64,000 nt of DNA, taken from IMG/VR virus record IMGVR_UViG_3300037189_018318, positions 25,907-89,906 of that record. One strand, written 5' to 3'. Of this stretch, positions 17,777-26,645 are shown in pieces. The notes under the pieces are model-generated. The model was not told the DNA's origin. It did no database searches and worked only from the letters and a program-made list of their open reading frames with translations. Numbering within the stretch: position 1 is the stretch's first letter; every line of letters starts with the position of its first letter. This DNA is from a virus. A program made the translations under genes and the position numbers.

Positions 17777-18657
17777 TTTATTAAAAAATTTTTTAATGTT
17801 CTAGTTGCTTTCCATCCAAATATACAACACGTTTTTGATATATCTGCACAACTATGCTTTAGCTCTCCGATTTTTCCTTCTGTATATTCAATTTTATCAG
17901 AAATCCAAGAAGCTAATTGATTGATTGATATATCATTACCAGTGCCTACATTATAACAATCTCCATAAGAACTTAATTCTGTAGAAGATGCTTTTATATT
18001 GATGTCCACGACATCATTTACATCAACAAAATCTCGTGTTTGAGTACCATCTCCATAAATCAATAAAGGTTTATCTTGGTTTTTATTATTTAAAAAATTA
18101 ACAAGCACTGAAGAGTATGGACTAATAGAATTATTTTTTCCATATACATTAAAATATCTCAGTGAGATTGTTTCTATCCCGTAAAGATTATAATAAATCT
18201 TGCAAAGATTTTCTCCATATAATTTAGACACAGAATATAAATTTAAAGGATCAACTTCATCAAATTCTCTGTATACATATTTGTTATTTGATTGTTTATA
18301 TACTGCTGAAGTAGAAGAAAATATAAATTTTTTTACATCCATTCTTCTACAAGCTTCCAAAACATTTAATGTAATATTTGTATTATTTAAACCACTTTCT
18401 CTTGGAAATTTATTACAATAATCTATTGATATGTCAGCTGCTAGATGGAAACACCTATCTACTGCATAAAAGCAGCTGAGTATCTCATCGAAATTATTTA
18501 AATCATAATTATAATATATAGCACCATCTACAATATGATTATTTTTATTATTAGAGCTGTTATTATCGATAACGATTACGGTATCTCCAAGATCAACTAA
18601 TCTTTTTACCAAATTACTACCAATAAATCCTTTACCGCCAGTAACTATACTTTTCAT
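17773..18657 (-). CDS. NAD-dependent nucleotide-sugar epimerase/dehydratase
   Basis: 294 residues, ATG start. Short-chain dehydrogenase (extended SDR) with VTGGKGFIGSNLVKRL at the N-terminus (Rossmann GxxGxxG), VIVIDN closing the second strand, FHLAADIS, FSSTSAVY and YSVSKLYGE near 142-150 (catalytic YxxxK). SLRYFNVYG and RDFVDVNDV follow as in UDP-glucose 4-epimerases. It would supply a nucleotide sugar to the surrounding glycosyltransferases. Exact substrate cannot be set from sequence. Adjacent to an FkbM gene with no gap. Confidence 0.88.
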   Translation of the reverse strand: MKSIVTGGKGFIGSNLVKRLVDLGDTVIVIDNNSSNNKNNHIVDGAIYYNYDLNNFDEILSCFYAVDRCFHLAADISIDYCNKFPRESGLNNTNITLNVLEACRRMDVKKFIFSSTSAVYKQSNNKYVYREFDEVDPLNLYSVSKLYGENLCKIYYNLYGIETISLRYFNVYGKNNSISPYSSVLVNFLNNKNQDKPLLIYGDGTQTRDFVDVNDVVDINIKASSTELSSYGDCYNVGTGNDISINQLASWISDKIEYTEGKIGELKHSCADISKTCCIFGWKATRTLKNFLIK

Positions 18658-19314
18658 TTATTGTTTTAAAAAAACCATATCCCACTCTATAGTTTTTATG
18701 GGTTTATATCCTTTATTACCTAGGAATTTTACTATTTCGTTTGAATTATAATTTTTTTCTATTAAAAAACAATATATATTTGTTTTTTCAAAATTTATAG
18801 AATTTAAAACTTGAAGTTCTGCACCTTCTACATCAATTGATACTAAATCAATATTTAATAAATTGTATTTTTCTAATAAAGTTTGTAATTTAAATGTTTT
18901 TATTTTTATTTTTTTGTGTGTAGAATATAAATCGTGTCCTACTGGATAATCTTTATATTGATTTAATTCTCTATTAATTCTTTCTTTATGTTCTTGTGGA
19001 TAAAATTCAATTATTCCACTTAATACATTACAAGGACCTCCAATACTTAAAAATTCCACTTCTCTTTCTTCGTTAGAGATAGCACAATTTTCTTTAAATG
19101 ATAAAGGACGAGGATGTAGATCCATTTTATTAAATTCAATAGGATTTGGTTCTATTAATAAACCAGACCAATCCCTTTCTTTTTCAAAAAACCACGTATT
19201 AGATGCTCCAAATCCGTCCAATGCACCTACTTCTACAAAAGTTCCTTTTGTTTTTTTATTAAAAATTTGTTCATCTAAAATTATATCTTGATTTATTTGT
19301 GATTTACTATTCAT
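18658..19314 (-). CDS. FkbM-type methyltransferase
   Basis: 218 residues, ATG start. SQINQDIILDEQIF at the N-terminus, GTFVEVGALDGFGASNTWFFE near 30-50 and GLLIEPNPIEF near 56-66 are typical FkbM motifs, and LVSIDVEGAELQVLNSI near 155-172 is the family signature. Expected to O-methylate a sugar hydroxyl. It directly abuts the epimerase gene (stop and next start adjacent), so the two are co-translated. 12 bases separate it from the next gene upstream. Confidence 0.88.
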   Translation of the reverse strand: MNSKSQINQDIILDEQIFNKKTKGTFVEVGALDGFGASNTWFFEKERDWSGLLIEPNPIEFNKMDLHPRPLSFKENCAISNEEREVEFLSIGGPCNVLSGIIEFYPQEHKERINRELNQYKDYPVGHDLYSTHKKIKIKTFKLQTLLEKYNLLNIDLVSIDVEGAELQVLNSINFEKTNIYCFLIEKNYNSNEIVKFLGNKGYKPIKTIEWDMVFLKQ

Positions 19315-19326
19315 GTTTATTATTGT

Positions 19327-20007
19327 TTAATAAATGTTTAAAGATTGTATATATTCATCTGCTGGCCCAAAGAATTTATCATTTTCATCTATAGGTTGAC
19401 CAACAAACCAAATTTTATCTCTTTCTACATTTCTTGGAGTCGGAAAATCACAATCATGGGTAATATTATCATATTGTGCATATTTTTCGTATATATATTG
19501 CAAGAAATATTGATCCATACCATGCATATCACTGTTATGTTGGATATAATGTTTTATATGGTCTTCTATATCCGGAACTATACCACCTTTAGAACCAAAC
19601 ATACCACCTAAAATAGGATAATCTGGTGTTCTGTGATATTTTGGATGGTCTTTCATTATATGAAAAGACTTCCCAGATTCTAACCATTGATCCACTGCTT
19701 CTTTTTCTCTTATGCTTAATCTACAGTCTGTATCTCTAGACATAAAATAACTGATATCCTTTTCTCCAAATGGTAAAAACCTATACATCATAGAGTAGTG
19801 ACTACCTTTTCTTTTACATAAAATAACTTCTGTATTGGGAAATTTTTCTAATTCTGGAATTAAATCAAAACATTCTTTAAAAATATAAAATCTGCATGTC
19901 CAATCTGGAAATAATTTTAACGCTAATTCTGCATTTTTTAATGCTCCTATGCTATACATAGGATGTGTTCCATAAACACAAAAGGTTATTATTTTTTTAG
20001 TTTCCAT
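19327..20007 (-). CDS. Probable GT-A glycosyltransferase-like protein
   Basis: 226 residues, ATG start. KIITFCVYGTHPMYSIGALKNAELALKLFP and CRFYIF at the start, then YFMSRDTDCRLSIREKEAV near 85-103 with a DxD-like motif. HIMKDHPKYHRTPDYPILGGMFG and GMDQYFLQYI follow. This order (opening strand, DxD, HxxDHP, DQ) resembles a family of uncharacterised GT-A-like proteins in sugar clusters. Substrates unknown. It overlaps the upstream fusion gene by 19 bases. Confidence 0.55.
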   Translation of the reverse strand: METKKIITFCVYGTHPMYSIGALKNAELALKLFPDWTCRFYIFKECFDLIPELEKFPNTEVILCKRKGSHYSMMYRFLPFGEKDISYFMSRDTDCRLSIREKEAVDQWLESGKSFHIMKDHPKYHRTPDYPILGGMFGSKGGIVPDIEDHIKHYIQHNSDMHGMDQYFLQYIYEKYAQYDNITHDCDFPTPRNVERDKIWFVGQPIDENDKFFGPADEYIQSLNIY

Positions 20008-21311
20008 TTTGCATCAAATTCTGCCCATTCTTCTGGGACACTTTCAAATTTATTATCTTCTAAATTTCCCCATCCAGTTGCTACTTTAACATAATTTTCT
20101 TTTAAAAATTCATCAAAGTTTTTTTCTTTATTTTGGGTTTCTGTGTTTTCATTTACATAAATGCTAGGTTTTTCATTTTTTTCTACCTCGCATTGAATTT
20201 CTTCTATCATTTTATTATCAATTAAAGGTTTTAATGTTTTGAGAATAGCAAGGTCGTAGCCTTGTGTATCGCTTATATATGTTTTGATATAATTAATTTT
20301 ATTTTCTTCTAAGAAATTTTTTAAATTTACTGTCGGAACTTTTATGGTTTGATTACTTTCAATTAAATCATATAAAATAGATTCTTTATTAGCCTTTAAT
20401 ATAGAACTAGAATCTCCATTATTTTTAGAAATATTAAAATCAATAAAATCATTATGTTTTTCACATATTGCTGCGTTTATTATTGTTACATTTTTATTAT
20501 CTTTAAAGCGATTTTTTAAATGTTCACAAAAATTTGGATTCGCCTCAAATGCATATATTTCATCATATGAATTTACATAATTCTGTAAACTATTTCCAAC
20601 ATGAGCTCCTACATAAATTAAAACGTTTTTTCTAGAAATAATTTCAGGAAATTCTAATTCTTTTCTTTTTGTATAAGTCTGTTGATCTATCCCAAAATAA
20701 GATTCATTGCGAATATATAACTCATCAAAATTTGCTTTTTGCCAAGCTGGATGTTGGTGTTCAATTATTATTTTATTTGATCTATATACTTTATTGAGTT
20801 TTAATGAAACATCTGTAAATTCATTATCACACCAAAGACTAATATAATCTGGGTGATATATATAATTAAATCTATCATAATATTTTTTCCCTAAAATAGA
20901 AAGAGTGTTAATGTTGTTTTGCCCTCCATCATTATACCAAAGAACACCATCACTATCTTTAAAATGATCATTCATATCCTTTCTGATGATTTCATCATAT
21001 CCCTGTTCGATAGGAATCATATCATCTGATGCTAACATAATAATATCCCAACCACTAATCTTATCTATGTCAGCATTACAAGCTTGAATCTTTGTTTTGC
21101 TGTTTCCATAAAAATAGGCAATTTTTATATATTTTTTATAATCTTCAAATTTTTGCCTTACTATATTATTATTCATTTCAATATCATCAAGATCCATTGA
21201 AATTAAAAATGCTAGTCGAGATAAATCTGATGCTTTGGAAATATATTGATCTAAAACATTAAAAAATTTAATTGATCTTCCTCTGGTGGGAAATTTTATT
21301 AGTATTTTCAT
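19989..21311 (-). CDS. GT2-like domain fused to FkbM methyltransferase
   Basis: 440 residues, ATG start. The N-terminal half (1-210) opens MKILIKFPTRGRSIKFFNVL, and has FLISMDLDD near 36-44 and IIMLASDDMIP near 94-104, a GT2-like nucleotide-sugar domain. The C-terminal half (220-440) is an FkbM methyltransferase: NVLIYVGAHVGNSLQNYV, IYAFEANPNFCEHL, VTIINAAICEK and IKTYISDTQGYDLAILKTL. The usual 'D-x-E-G' motif reads SDTQGYD. One product may add a sugar and methylate it. An unusual fusion; no frameshift is apparent. Confidence 0.75.
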   Translation of the reverse strand: MKILIKFPTRGRSIKFFNVLDQYISKASDLSRLAFLISMDLDDIEMNNNIVRQKFEDYKKYIKIAYFYGNSKTKIQACNADIDKISGWDIIMLASDDMIPIEQGYDEIIRKDMNDHFKDSDGVLWYNDGGQNNINTLSILGKKYYDRFNYIYHPDYISLWCDNEFTDVSLKLNKVYRSNKIIIEHQHPAWQKANFDELYIRNESYFGIDQQTYTKRKELEFPEIISRKNVLIYVGAHVGNSLQNYVNSYDEIYAFEANPNFCEHLKNRFKDNKNVTIINAAICEKHNDFIDFNISKNNGDSSSILKANKESILYDLIESNQTIKVPTVNLKNFLEENKINYIKTYISDTQGYDLAILKTLKPLIDNKMIEEIQCEVEKNEKPSIYVNENTETQNKEKNFDEFLKENYVKVATGWGNLEDNKFESVPEEWAEFDAKWKLKK

Positions 21312-21329
21312 ATTATAAAAATAATTTTA

Positions 21330-21872
21330 TTAATTTGTTGACGGATAATAATAATATATCGGACCTTTTATAAAAACTTCTGTTTTAAGTTTGCCTTTTA
21401 ATCTTTGAGAAAAATCTTTATCTTCTTGCCAATATTTGTCTGGAAACTTTGCATCTAAAGCTATCTCTCTTTTAATAGGATTTAAATGATTAGGACATCT
21501 ATAATAAATTTCATTTTCTTCATACCAATCTGTATACTGCAAAGAGTGAATAAATTTCTTTGGTCCTATATCTTTTAAAGTTATTATGCCTTCTATTCCT
21601 ACACAATCCGGACTTTGTTGAATAGCATTCAGTATCCCAAAAACATAAAAAGGGGAAATCATATCATCATCATCAATAAAGACTACATAATCACCCTTTG
21701 CTGCTTCTAAAAGTTCATTTCTTTTAGCTCCTACACTCTTTTCACCGTTATCACAATTAGCTAACATTTCTATGTGTGAATTGGATTGAGCTTTTAAGAC
21801 TCTTGCTAGATTCTCAAATACAGGTTTTCTTGATTCTAATGTTGCAGTTAATATAGAAAGTTTTTTACTCAT
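21330..21872 (-). CDS. Family 2 glycosyltransferase (short)
   Basis: 180 residues, ATG start. LSILTATLESRKPVFENLARVLKAQ and GAKRNELLEAAKGDYVVFIDDDDMISPFYV near 48-78 are the GT2 opening strand and DxD. HLNPIKREIALDAKFPDKYWQEDKDFSQRLK near the end is the acceptor-side ED motif. Shorter than a typical GT2 (230+ residues) but both key motifs are present. It sits between the fusion gene and the two-domain GT gene with 1- to 20-base gaps. Confidence 0.82.
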   Translation of the reverse strand: MSKKLSILTATLESRKPVFENLARVLKAQSNSHIEMLANCDNGEKSVGAKRNELLEAAKGDYVVFIDDDDMISPFYVFGILNAIQQSPDCVGIEGIITLKDIGPKKFIHSLQYTDWYEENEIYYRCPNHLNPIKREIALDAKFPDKYWQEDKDFSQRLKGKLKTEVFIKGPIYYYYPSTN

Positions 21873-21873
21873 T

Positions 21874-23349
21874 TTAATTTACAATGTAATGACTTATATT
21901 ATTATTACTATTTTTCAATGTTATATTGTTTATTTTTTCAAGACAATTAGAAACACCATCTTTTTTATGGTAATTTTCTCCTAATTTACCTGATTCATAA
22001 TTTCTAAATCTTTCACCGTTTTTTAAATGAAGTTCATTTTCTATAGGATTATTTAAACGGTGCTCGTGTGGAATACTATAATATTTTCCATAAGGATGTT
22101 TGTAAGGTGTTAATTTTTCTTTGATACATCTTTCATAAAGATCATCATCTTCTTTACCCCATCCCACAAATTCATTACTATAACCATTTACTTGTCCATA
22201 ATGTTCTTTAGAGAAAGTTATAACTCCACCCATGATTTTATCTGGAATATTAATATAATTGAATTGACTACAATGACTGCTAAGATGAGCCGGCTTTTCT
22301 GGATAACTATAATCTGAAATTTCCGGTATTAAATCTACATCATGAAAACAAATATAATCACCAGTAGCTTTAGTAAAACCTATATTATTTAATAATCCTT
22401 TATTAAAGGCTTTTTTATCACCTTGTTCCACTATTATTATTTCAAAGTCTTCTACTTGTTTAGAAAGATACTTTTGCAATAAAGGAACCATGTTTTCAAG
22501 TGCTAATTCTCTATCTCTATAAGGAATTATAACTGATAATTTTTTGCCTTTATTAACTATTTTTTTTCTACTATAGTGAGTTTGTAATTCTATTAAACTT
22601 ACTAAGACTTCTTTAAGGCTTGGTTCTTGTATACTGCTCGTAAAATGTCCCCATTTTTTAACAAAGTAAATGGCTGATTTTTCTAAATTTTCATTATATC
22701 CAGGTTTATTAGTAATAGAAGAATTTTCATTACTACCTTCTATATCCGTAAGATATTCTTCACTATTTAATAAATCCGGAAAATACCAAAAAGGCGGAGC
22801 TACATTTTTCTTTATTAAGTTATAAGCAAAGTCTATATGCTCGAAAGCATTAGTATATCCTTCATCAAAATAACCTAATTTAGTTATAAGATTAGCATGA
22901 ACATACATAAATGCACCTTGAGGATTTTTATAAAATCCGATTTTTACACCATCTGGTTGCTCTAGAGTATATTTTAAAGTATCACCATTATTGTTTATTT
23001 TTTCAAAACATAGATGATGTATGCCAGTAGAATTTGCAGCTTTAATATAATGCTGAAATACTTTAGGATCTTTAATTAAGATATCATCTTCTATAAGAAA
23101 AAGATGCTTATATCCCTTTTCTATTAAAATTTTAAGAGCTTTGTTTTTAGTTTTGGCAATACCAAGTTGCTCATTATTTAATATAACCTCATCTGCATCT
23201 CCTTTTTGAACATAAGGATTAGTTCCATCATTTACTACAACTAAACAGCCAATTTCATTCCTAGGAATGGTTTTTAATACCTGGGAATAGTAGTCTGGTC
23301 TGTTATAGGTGAGTATTGCTACTCCTATTTCTGATGGTATTGTTTCCAT
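21874..23349 (-). CDS. Two-domain glycosyltransferase: GT2-like plus GT7-like
   Basis: 491 residues, ATG start. N-terminal domain (1-235): VAILTYNRPDYYSQVL, LGIAKTKNKAL, HLFLIEDDILI, a GT2-like domain. C-terminal domain (260-470): LSVIIPYRDRELALENM, ICFHDVDLIPE and MGGVITFSKEHYGQVNGYSNEFVGWGKEDDDLYERC. That last stretch is the WGxEDDD block of the beta-1,4-galactosyltransferase (GT7) family. It suggests a bifunctional enzyme adding two sugars. The N-terminal domain is a clear paralog of 23325-24155. Overlaps that gene by 25 bases. Confidence 0.85.
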   Translation of the reverse strand: METIPSEIGVAILTYNRPDYYSQVLKTIPRNEIGCLVVVNDGTNPYVQKGDADEVILNNEQLGIAKTKNKALKILIEKGYKHLFLIEDDILIKDPKVFQHYIKAANSTGIHHLCFEKINNNGDTLKYTLEQPDGVKIGFYKNPQGAFMYVHANLITKLGYFDEGYTNAFEHIDFAYNLIKKNVAPPFWYFPDLLNSEEYLTDIEGSNENSSITNKPGYNENLEKSAIYFVKKWGHFTSSIQEPSLKEVLVSLIELQTHYSRKKIVNKGKKLSVIIPYRDRELALENMVPLLQKYLSKQVEDFEIIIVEQGDKKAFNKGLLNNIGFTKATGDYICFHDVDLIPEISDYSYPEKPAHLSSHCSQFNYINIPDKIMGGVITFSKEHYGQVNGYSNEFVGWGKEDDDLYERCIKEKLTPYKHPYGKYYSIPHEHRLNNPIENELHLKNGERFRNYESGKLGENYHKKDGVSNCLEKINNITLKNSNNNISHYIVN

Positions 23350-24155
23350 ATTTCTTTTAAATTATCCAATACTTCTGATTCTGTAGCTATTTTTTCAGCT
23401 GGTCCATAGCCTTGTGATACTGAAAAATTATTTTTTTCTATAAAATAATCAAGAGCTATCTTAAAAGTCTTCATAAAATCCTCTTGTGACCTTATTTTGC
23501 TATCTTGGTGATTAGCTTTAATATCTGAAATACAATCTGAGGAACCATTTATATCCGCAAACCATCTAAAAGGAGGGTGATAACCTGCTTTGATAATTTG
23601 ATAAGTATGATCAACATGCTCTAAAGCATTGTAATACTTTTCATCCATATAACCACAATCGGTAATTGTGTCTTTGTGGTAGTAACTAAGGGCTCCTAAT
23701 ACATTTTCATAGAGGTCAATTTTTAAATCTGATGGGTAATTTATAGTCTTTTTAATATTAGGAAGTCCGTATCCGTTTAGATTATGGTGTCCGTGTAATG
23801 CAAAATTAAAATGTTTAATACCAGTAGCTTCAGATGCTTCTATGTATTTCTGAAATATTTTACCATTGGTTATGGTAATATCGTCTTCCATTAAAAAGAT
23901 ATGCTTACAATTATTTTCTAATAGGTATTTTAAAGCTGCATTTTTGGCTTTACCAACACCTTGATAACCTATTGTGTCTATAATCTTTAATGAATCATCT
24001 TTTATTTTTATAGATCCGTCATTAATAATGATTATTTCATAGTCAGGATAATCCTTTAAAGCTTTAACCAAACTATCTTTGGCTTGATTAAAGAACTCTA
24101 TTCTATCACAGGTTATAAGACCTACACCAATTTTAGACGATGTTTTTTTTGGCAT
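23325..24155 (-). CDS. GT2-like glycosyltransferase, paralog of the next gene's N-terminal domain
   Basis: 276 residues, ATG start. GVGLITCDRIEFFNQAKDSL, GVGKAKNAALKYLLENNCKHIFLMEDDITI near 66-95 and GALSYYHKDTITDCGYMDEKYYNALEHVDHTYQI near 155-190. These line up segment by segment with the N-terminal half of 21874-23349. The EDD motif fills the DxD role. The C-terminus (QGYGPAEKIATESEV) is a tail without an obvious fold. Overlaps the next gene downstream by 25 bases and the upstream gene by 23. Confidence 0.8.
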   Translation of the reverse strand: MPKKTSSKIGVGLITCDRIEFFNQAKDSLVKALKDYPDYEIIIINDGSIKIKDDSLKIIDTIGYQGVGKAKNAALKYLLENNCKHIFLMEDDITITNGKIFQKYIEASEATGIKHFNFALHGHHNLNGYGLPNIKKTINYPSDLKIDLYENVLGALSYYHKDTITDCGYMDEKYYNALEHVDHTYQIIKAGYHPPFRWFADINGSSDCISDIKANHQDSKIRSQEDFMKTFKIALDYFIEKNNFSVSQGYGPAEKIATESEVLDNLKEIWKQYHQK

Positions 24156-24900
24156 AATTCTTTTGAATGTCTTCCATATGTTTTAACAATTCTTCTTGTG
24201 TAACACCTGCTGGGTCATTCTGACCTGGAATATATTGATGGTTATGCATAAAAAATGCATAAGAAATTTGTACACTTTTATCTAAATCGGGGATATCTTT
24301 AAACCCTATTTTTTGAATAGGAGTATTTGATTTTTGTAAACCCTTTTCTATAGATGGGTGATAATGATTAGGAGGATATATACCCTTCTTTCTCATTTTT
24401 AATATATAATCTAAAGTATCTAAATTTTTTGAATTACAATATCTTTCATCAAAATAACCATTATTTTTGATAACTCCGGTATATAAGAATATAAATTCAT
24501 CATTTAATTCCGGAGTAAGATATAAAGTAACACCAGCTTCGTCGTCTTCTACTGGCAAAGATTTAGTTCCTGGTCCCAACATAAACCAAGTGCCAAAGGT
24601 TTCTGCTGTTTTAATAGTATTAGTAAATAGTTCAGGATCTGTTACTACTTGATTAGAATGAATAAGAAACAAAAATTTATAATCTTTGATTCTTAATTGA
24701 GATATTAACCAATTTTTAAGTGTAGCAAAAGAAACATCCTTATCATAATTTCTACTGTTTTCATTTTTCAAAAATTTATTTTTAGTATTTGATACTACAA
24801 AAACATTATTTTGCAAATCTTTGGGTATAGAAGAGTAGCAATTTTGCAGATCTTCCGGTGAATATATATCTAGAATACCTATGCCTATTTTATCATTCAT
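24133..24900 (-). CDS. Degenerate GT2-like glycosyltransferase paralog
   Basis: 255 residues, ATG start overlapping the gp47 stop by 4 bases. It aligns in layout with the two downstream genes: GIGILDIYSPEDL, KFLFLIHSNQVVTDPELF (in place of the EDD strand), ETFGTWFMLGP, and FIFLYTGVIKNNGYFDERYCNSKNLDTLDYILKMRKKGIYPPNHYHPS. The expected acidic EDD motif is replaced by HSN, so it may be inactive or have another acceptor role. First gene of the island after gp47. Confidence 0.65.
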   Translation of the reverse strand: MNDKIGIGILDIYSPEDLQNCYSSIPKDLQNNVFVVSNTKNKFLKNENSRNYDKDVSFATLKNWLISQLRIKDYKFLFLIHSNQVVTDPELFTNTIKTAETFGTWFMLGPGTKSLPVEDDEAGVTLYLTPELNDEFIFLYTGVIKNNGYFDERYCNSKNLDTLDYILKMRKKGIYPPNHYHPSIEKGLQKSNTPIQKIGFKDIPDLDKSVQISYAFFMHNHQYIPGQNDPAGVTQEELLKHMEDIQKNYAKKNIV

Positions 24901-25949
24901 GTTAATTTATTATAAATTTCGTTAAGATAATTTATTATCTCTGGTTTATGTTGCACTTCAAGAGAAGATACAAAATCTTCTATACTTTGCAAAATATCTA
25001 TAGCAGTATATTCTTTAGAGGATTGTGATAAATTATCTAAATCATCTTTAATTTTGTAATCTATACGAAAAAATTTAGGATTTAAATTTTGTATTTTGCT
25101 GGATAATAAAGGCACTTTATCTGAAGATATATTTTCATCTATAATAAAGCTTACCATATTATTAGGAACATTATTTTTTAAATAATAAGCATCTTGAGTA
25201 CCATTCTGTAATTGACTTAAATTAATTTTAATATGTTTGGGTGATATATTATTTTCAAAAAAATTGATTTCTTCGGTTTCTAAATTAAGAATATACACAC
25301 CTCTCTCATCACCTACATCACCAAAATTTTGCTGATAGGGGCTACCTACGTAATAAATTTTACCTTTATCATATTTTCTTAATTCTCTTTTATGAAAATG
25401 ACCTGATAAAACAAATGGTGCTTTGTCTAATAAAGAACATGATTCAACGCCATGATCACAAACCTTAAAAGAATTCATATAAAATGAATTAATTTCAAAA
25501 TGACCAAAACAGATATCACTAACAGGAATATCTGTTATATCTGTTCCCCATGGAATTAAAGAAATAGTCTTGTTACAGCCTTTAATTAATAAAGGTTCTT
25601 TGTCAACAATGATTATGTTATTCCAACCACTAAGCATGTTAATAGAATTAACATCTGAGCGATCTTTATAATAACAATCATGGTTACCTGTAGAAATAAA
25701 AATACGAAAATCTTTTAAAATAGTAAAGAATTCTTTAGCAATGGTTAAGGTATTGACTGATATTTCATTGCGATTATGAAATATATCACCAGGTATGATA
25801 ATATCATTAATGCCTTTAGAAATATAAAGGTCTCTTACCCAGGTAGCAAATTCCAAAACACACTTATGCCAAATAGAACTATCTTGACCTAAGCCAATAT
25901 GAACATCAGAAAATATTCCTATTTCCTTACTCTTTATATTATACTTCAT
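24897..25949 (-). CDS. 47: gp47-like SbcD/Mre11 nuclease
   Basis: 350 residues, ATG start. Calcineurin-like phosphoesterase with the full metal-site order: FSDVHIG near residue 14 (motif I), IIPGDIFHNRNEIS near 49-60 (motif II), FISTGNHDCYYKD near 90-102 (motif III), and VLSGHFHKRE near 180-190 (GHxH motif). Nuclease partner of gp46; they process ends for recombination-dependent replication. It is followed by the sugar island, which separates it from gp46. Upstream it directly abuts the gp55-like gene (stop next to start). Confidence 0.93.
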   Translation of the reverse strand: MKYNIKSKEIGIFSDVHIGLGQDSSIWHKCVLEFATWVRDLYISKGINDIIIPGDIFHNRNEISVNTLTIAKEFFTILKDFRIFISTGNHDCYYKDRSDVNSINMLSGWNNIIIVDKEPLLIKGCNKTISLIPWGTDITDIPVSDICFGHFEINSFYMNSFKVCDHGVESCSLLDKAPFVLSGHFHKRELRKYDKGKIYYVGSPYQQNFGDVGDERGVYILNLETEEINFFENNISPKHIKINLSQLQNGTQDAYYLKNNVPNNMVSFIIDENISSDKVPLLSSKIQNLNPKFFRIDYKIKDDLDNLSQSSKEYTAIDILQSIEDFVSSLEVQHKPEIINYLNEIYNKLT

Positions 25950-26645
25950 TTACTCCCTATTTTTTTCTTTCATTATTTTGATCTGATTGTTTTTCATTAA
26001 ATTGTTATAATTTTCAGACATCATCATAACTTCTGCTTGATACTTTTCATGAGTATCTCTCATATGTTTTTCTTTTTTAATACGGTTTCTAAAAGCATTA
26101 AAAGCTATACGAGTAAAATAAGAAAATGGATTTGTTCCCTTGTCTCTATCATATTTTTTTGACATTAAAGCTTTAAACATTCTTATAATACCATCTCCCA
26201 CCATCTCTTCTCTGTAGGTGTAATTAATAAAATTAGGTGCATAACTAAGTTTATGAGAAATTTTACTGACCATTTCCGCTAAATCATTAGACATAATTCC
26301 GGAGTCATAATATCTAACAATTTCATCATCAAAATGCTTAGGATCTACATAGAATTTTTCTTTGTCTGCAGGTTTCTTCCCTCTTTTCTTTTTAACAGGT
26401 TCTTCTGGAACCACAATAGCTTTGATAATTTCTTCTGCTGGAATTTCATCTATGTTTTCCAGCTCTTCAATTTCCTCTTCGTCTATATCCGTGTCATCTT
26501 CTAAATATCCTATATTTTCACCATCTTCATCGATAATATCATCTTCCATAGATAAACCGAGATGCTCGGCTTCTTCTTCTGAATAATTGATATTGTCATC
26601 ATTGTCTAATAATTTTTTACGATAATTCTTTTTCCGTGTATTCAT
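25950..26645 (-). CDS. 55: Late sigma factor, gp55-like
   Basis: 231 residues, ATG start. A highly acidic N-terminal half (30-70, Glu/Asp runs) is followed by a KKRGKKPADK basic linker. The C-terminal half has sigma region 2 character: FINYTYREEMVGDGIIRMFKALMSKKYDRDKGTNPFSYFTRIAFNAFRNRIKKEKH near 140-190. That block matches T4 gp55 in order and spacing. gp55 directs host RNA polymerase to late promoters (TATAAATA); matching octamers occur at 55141 and 36452. It sits beside gp47 as in T4. Confidence 0.85.
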   Translation of the reverse strand: MNTRKKNYRKKLLDNDDNINYSEEEAEHLGLSMEDDIIDEDGENIGYLEDDTDIDEEEIEELENIDEIPAEEIIKAIVVPEEPVKKKRGKKPADKEKFYVDPKHFDDEIVRYYDSGIMSNDLAEMVSKISHKLSYAPNFINYTYREEMVGDGIIRMFKALMSKKYDRDKGTNPFSYFTRIAFNAFRNRIKKEKHMRDTHEKYQAEVMMMSENYNNLMKNNQIKIMKEKNRE

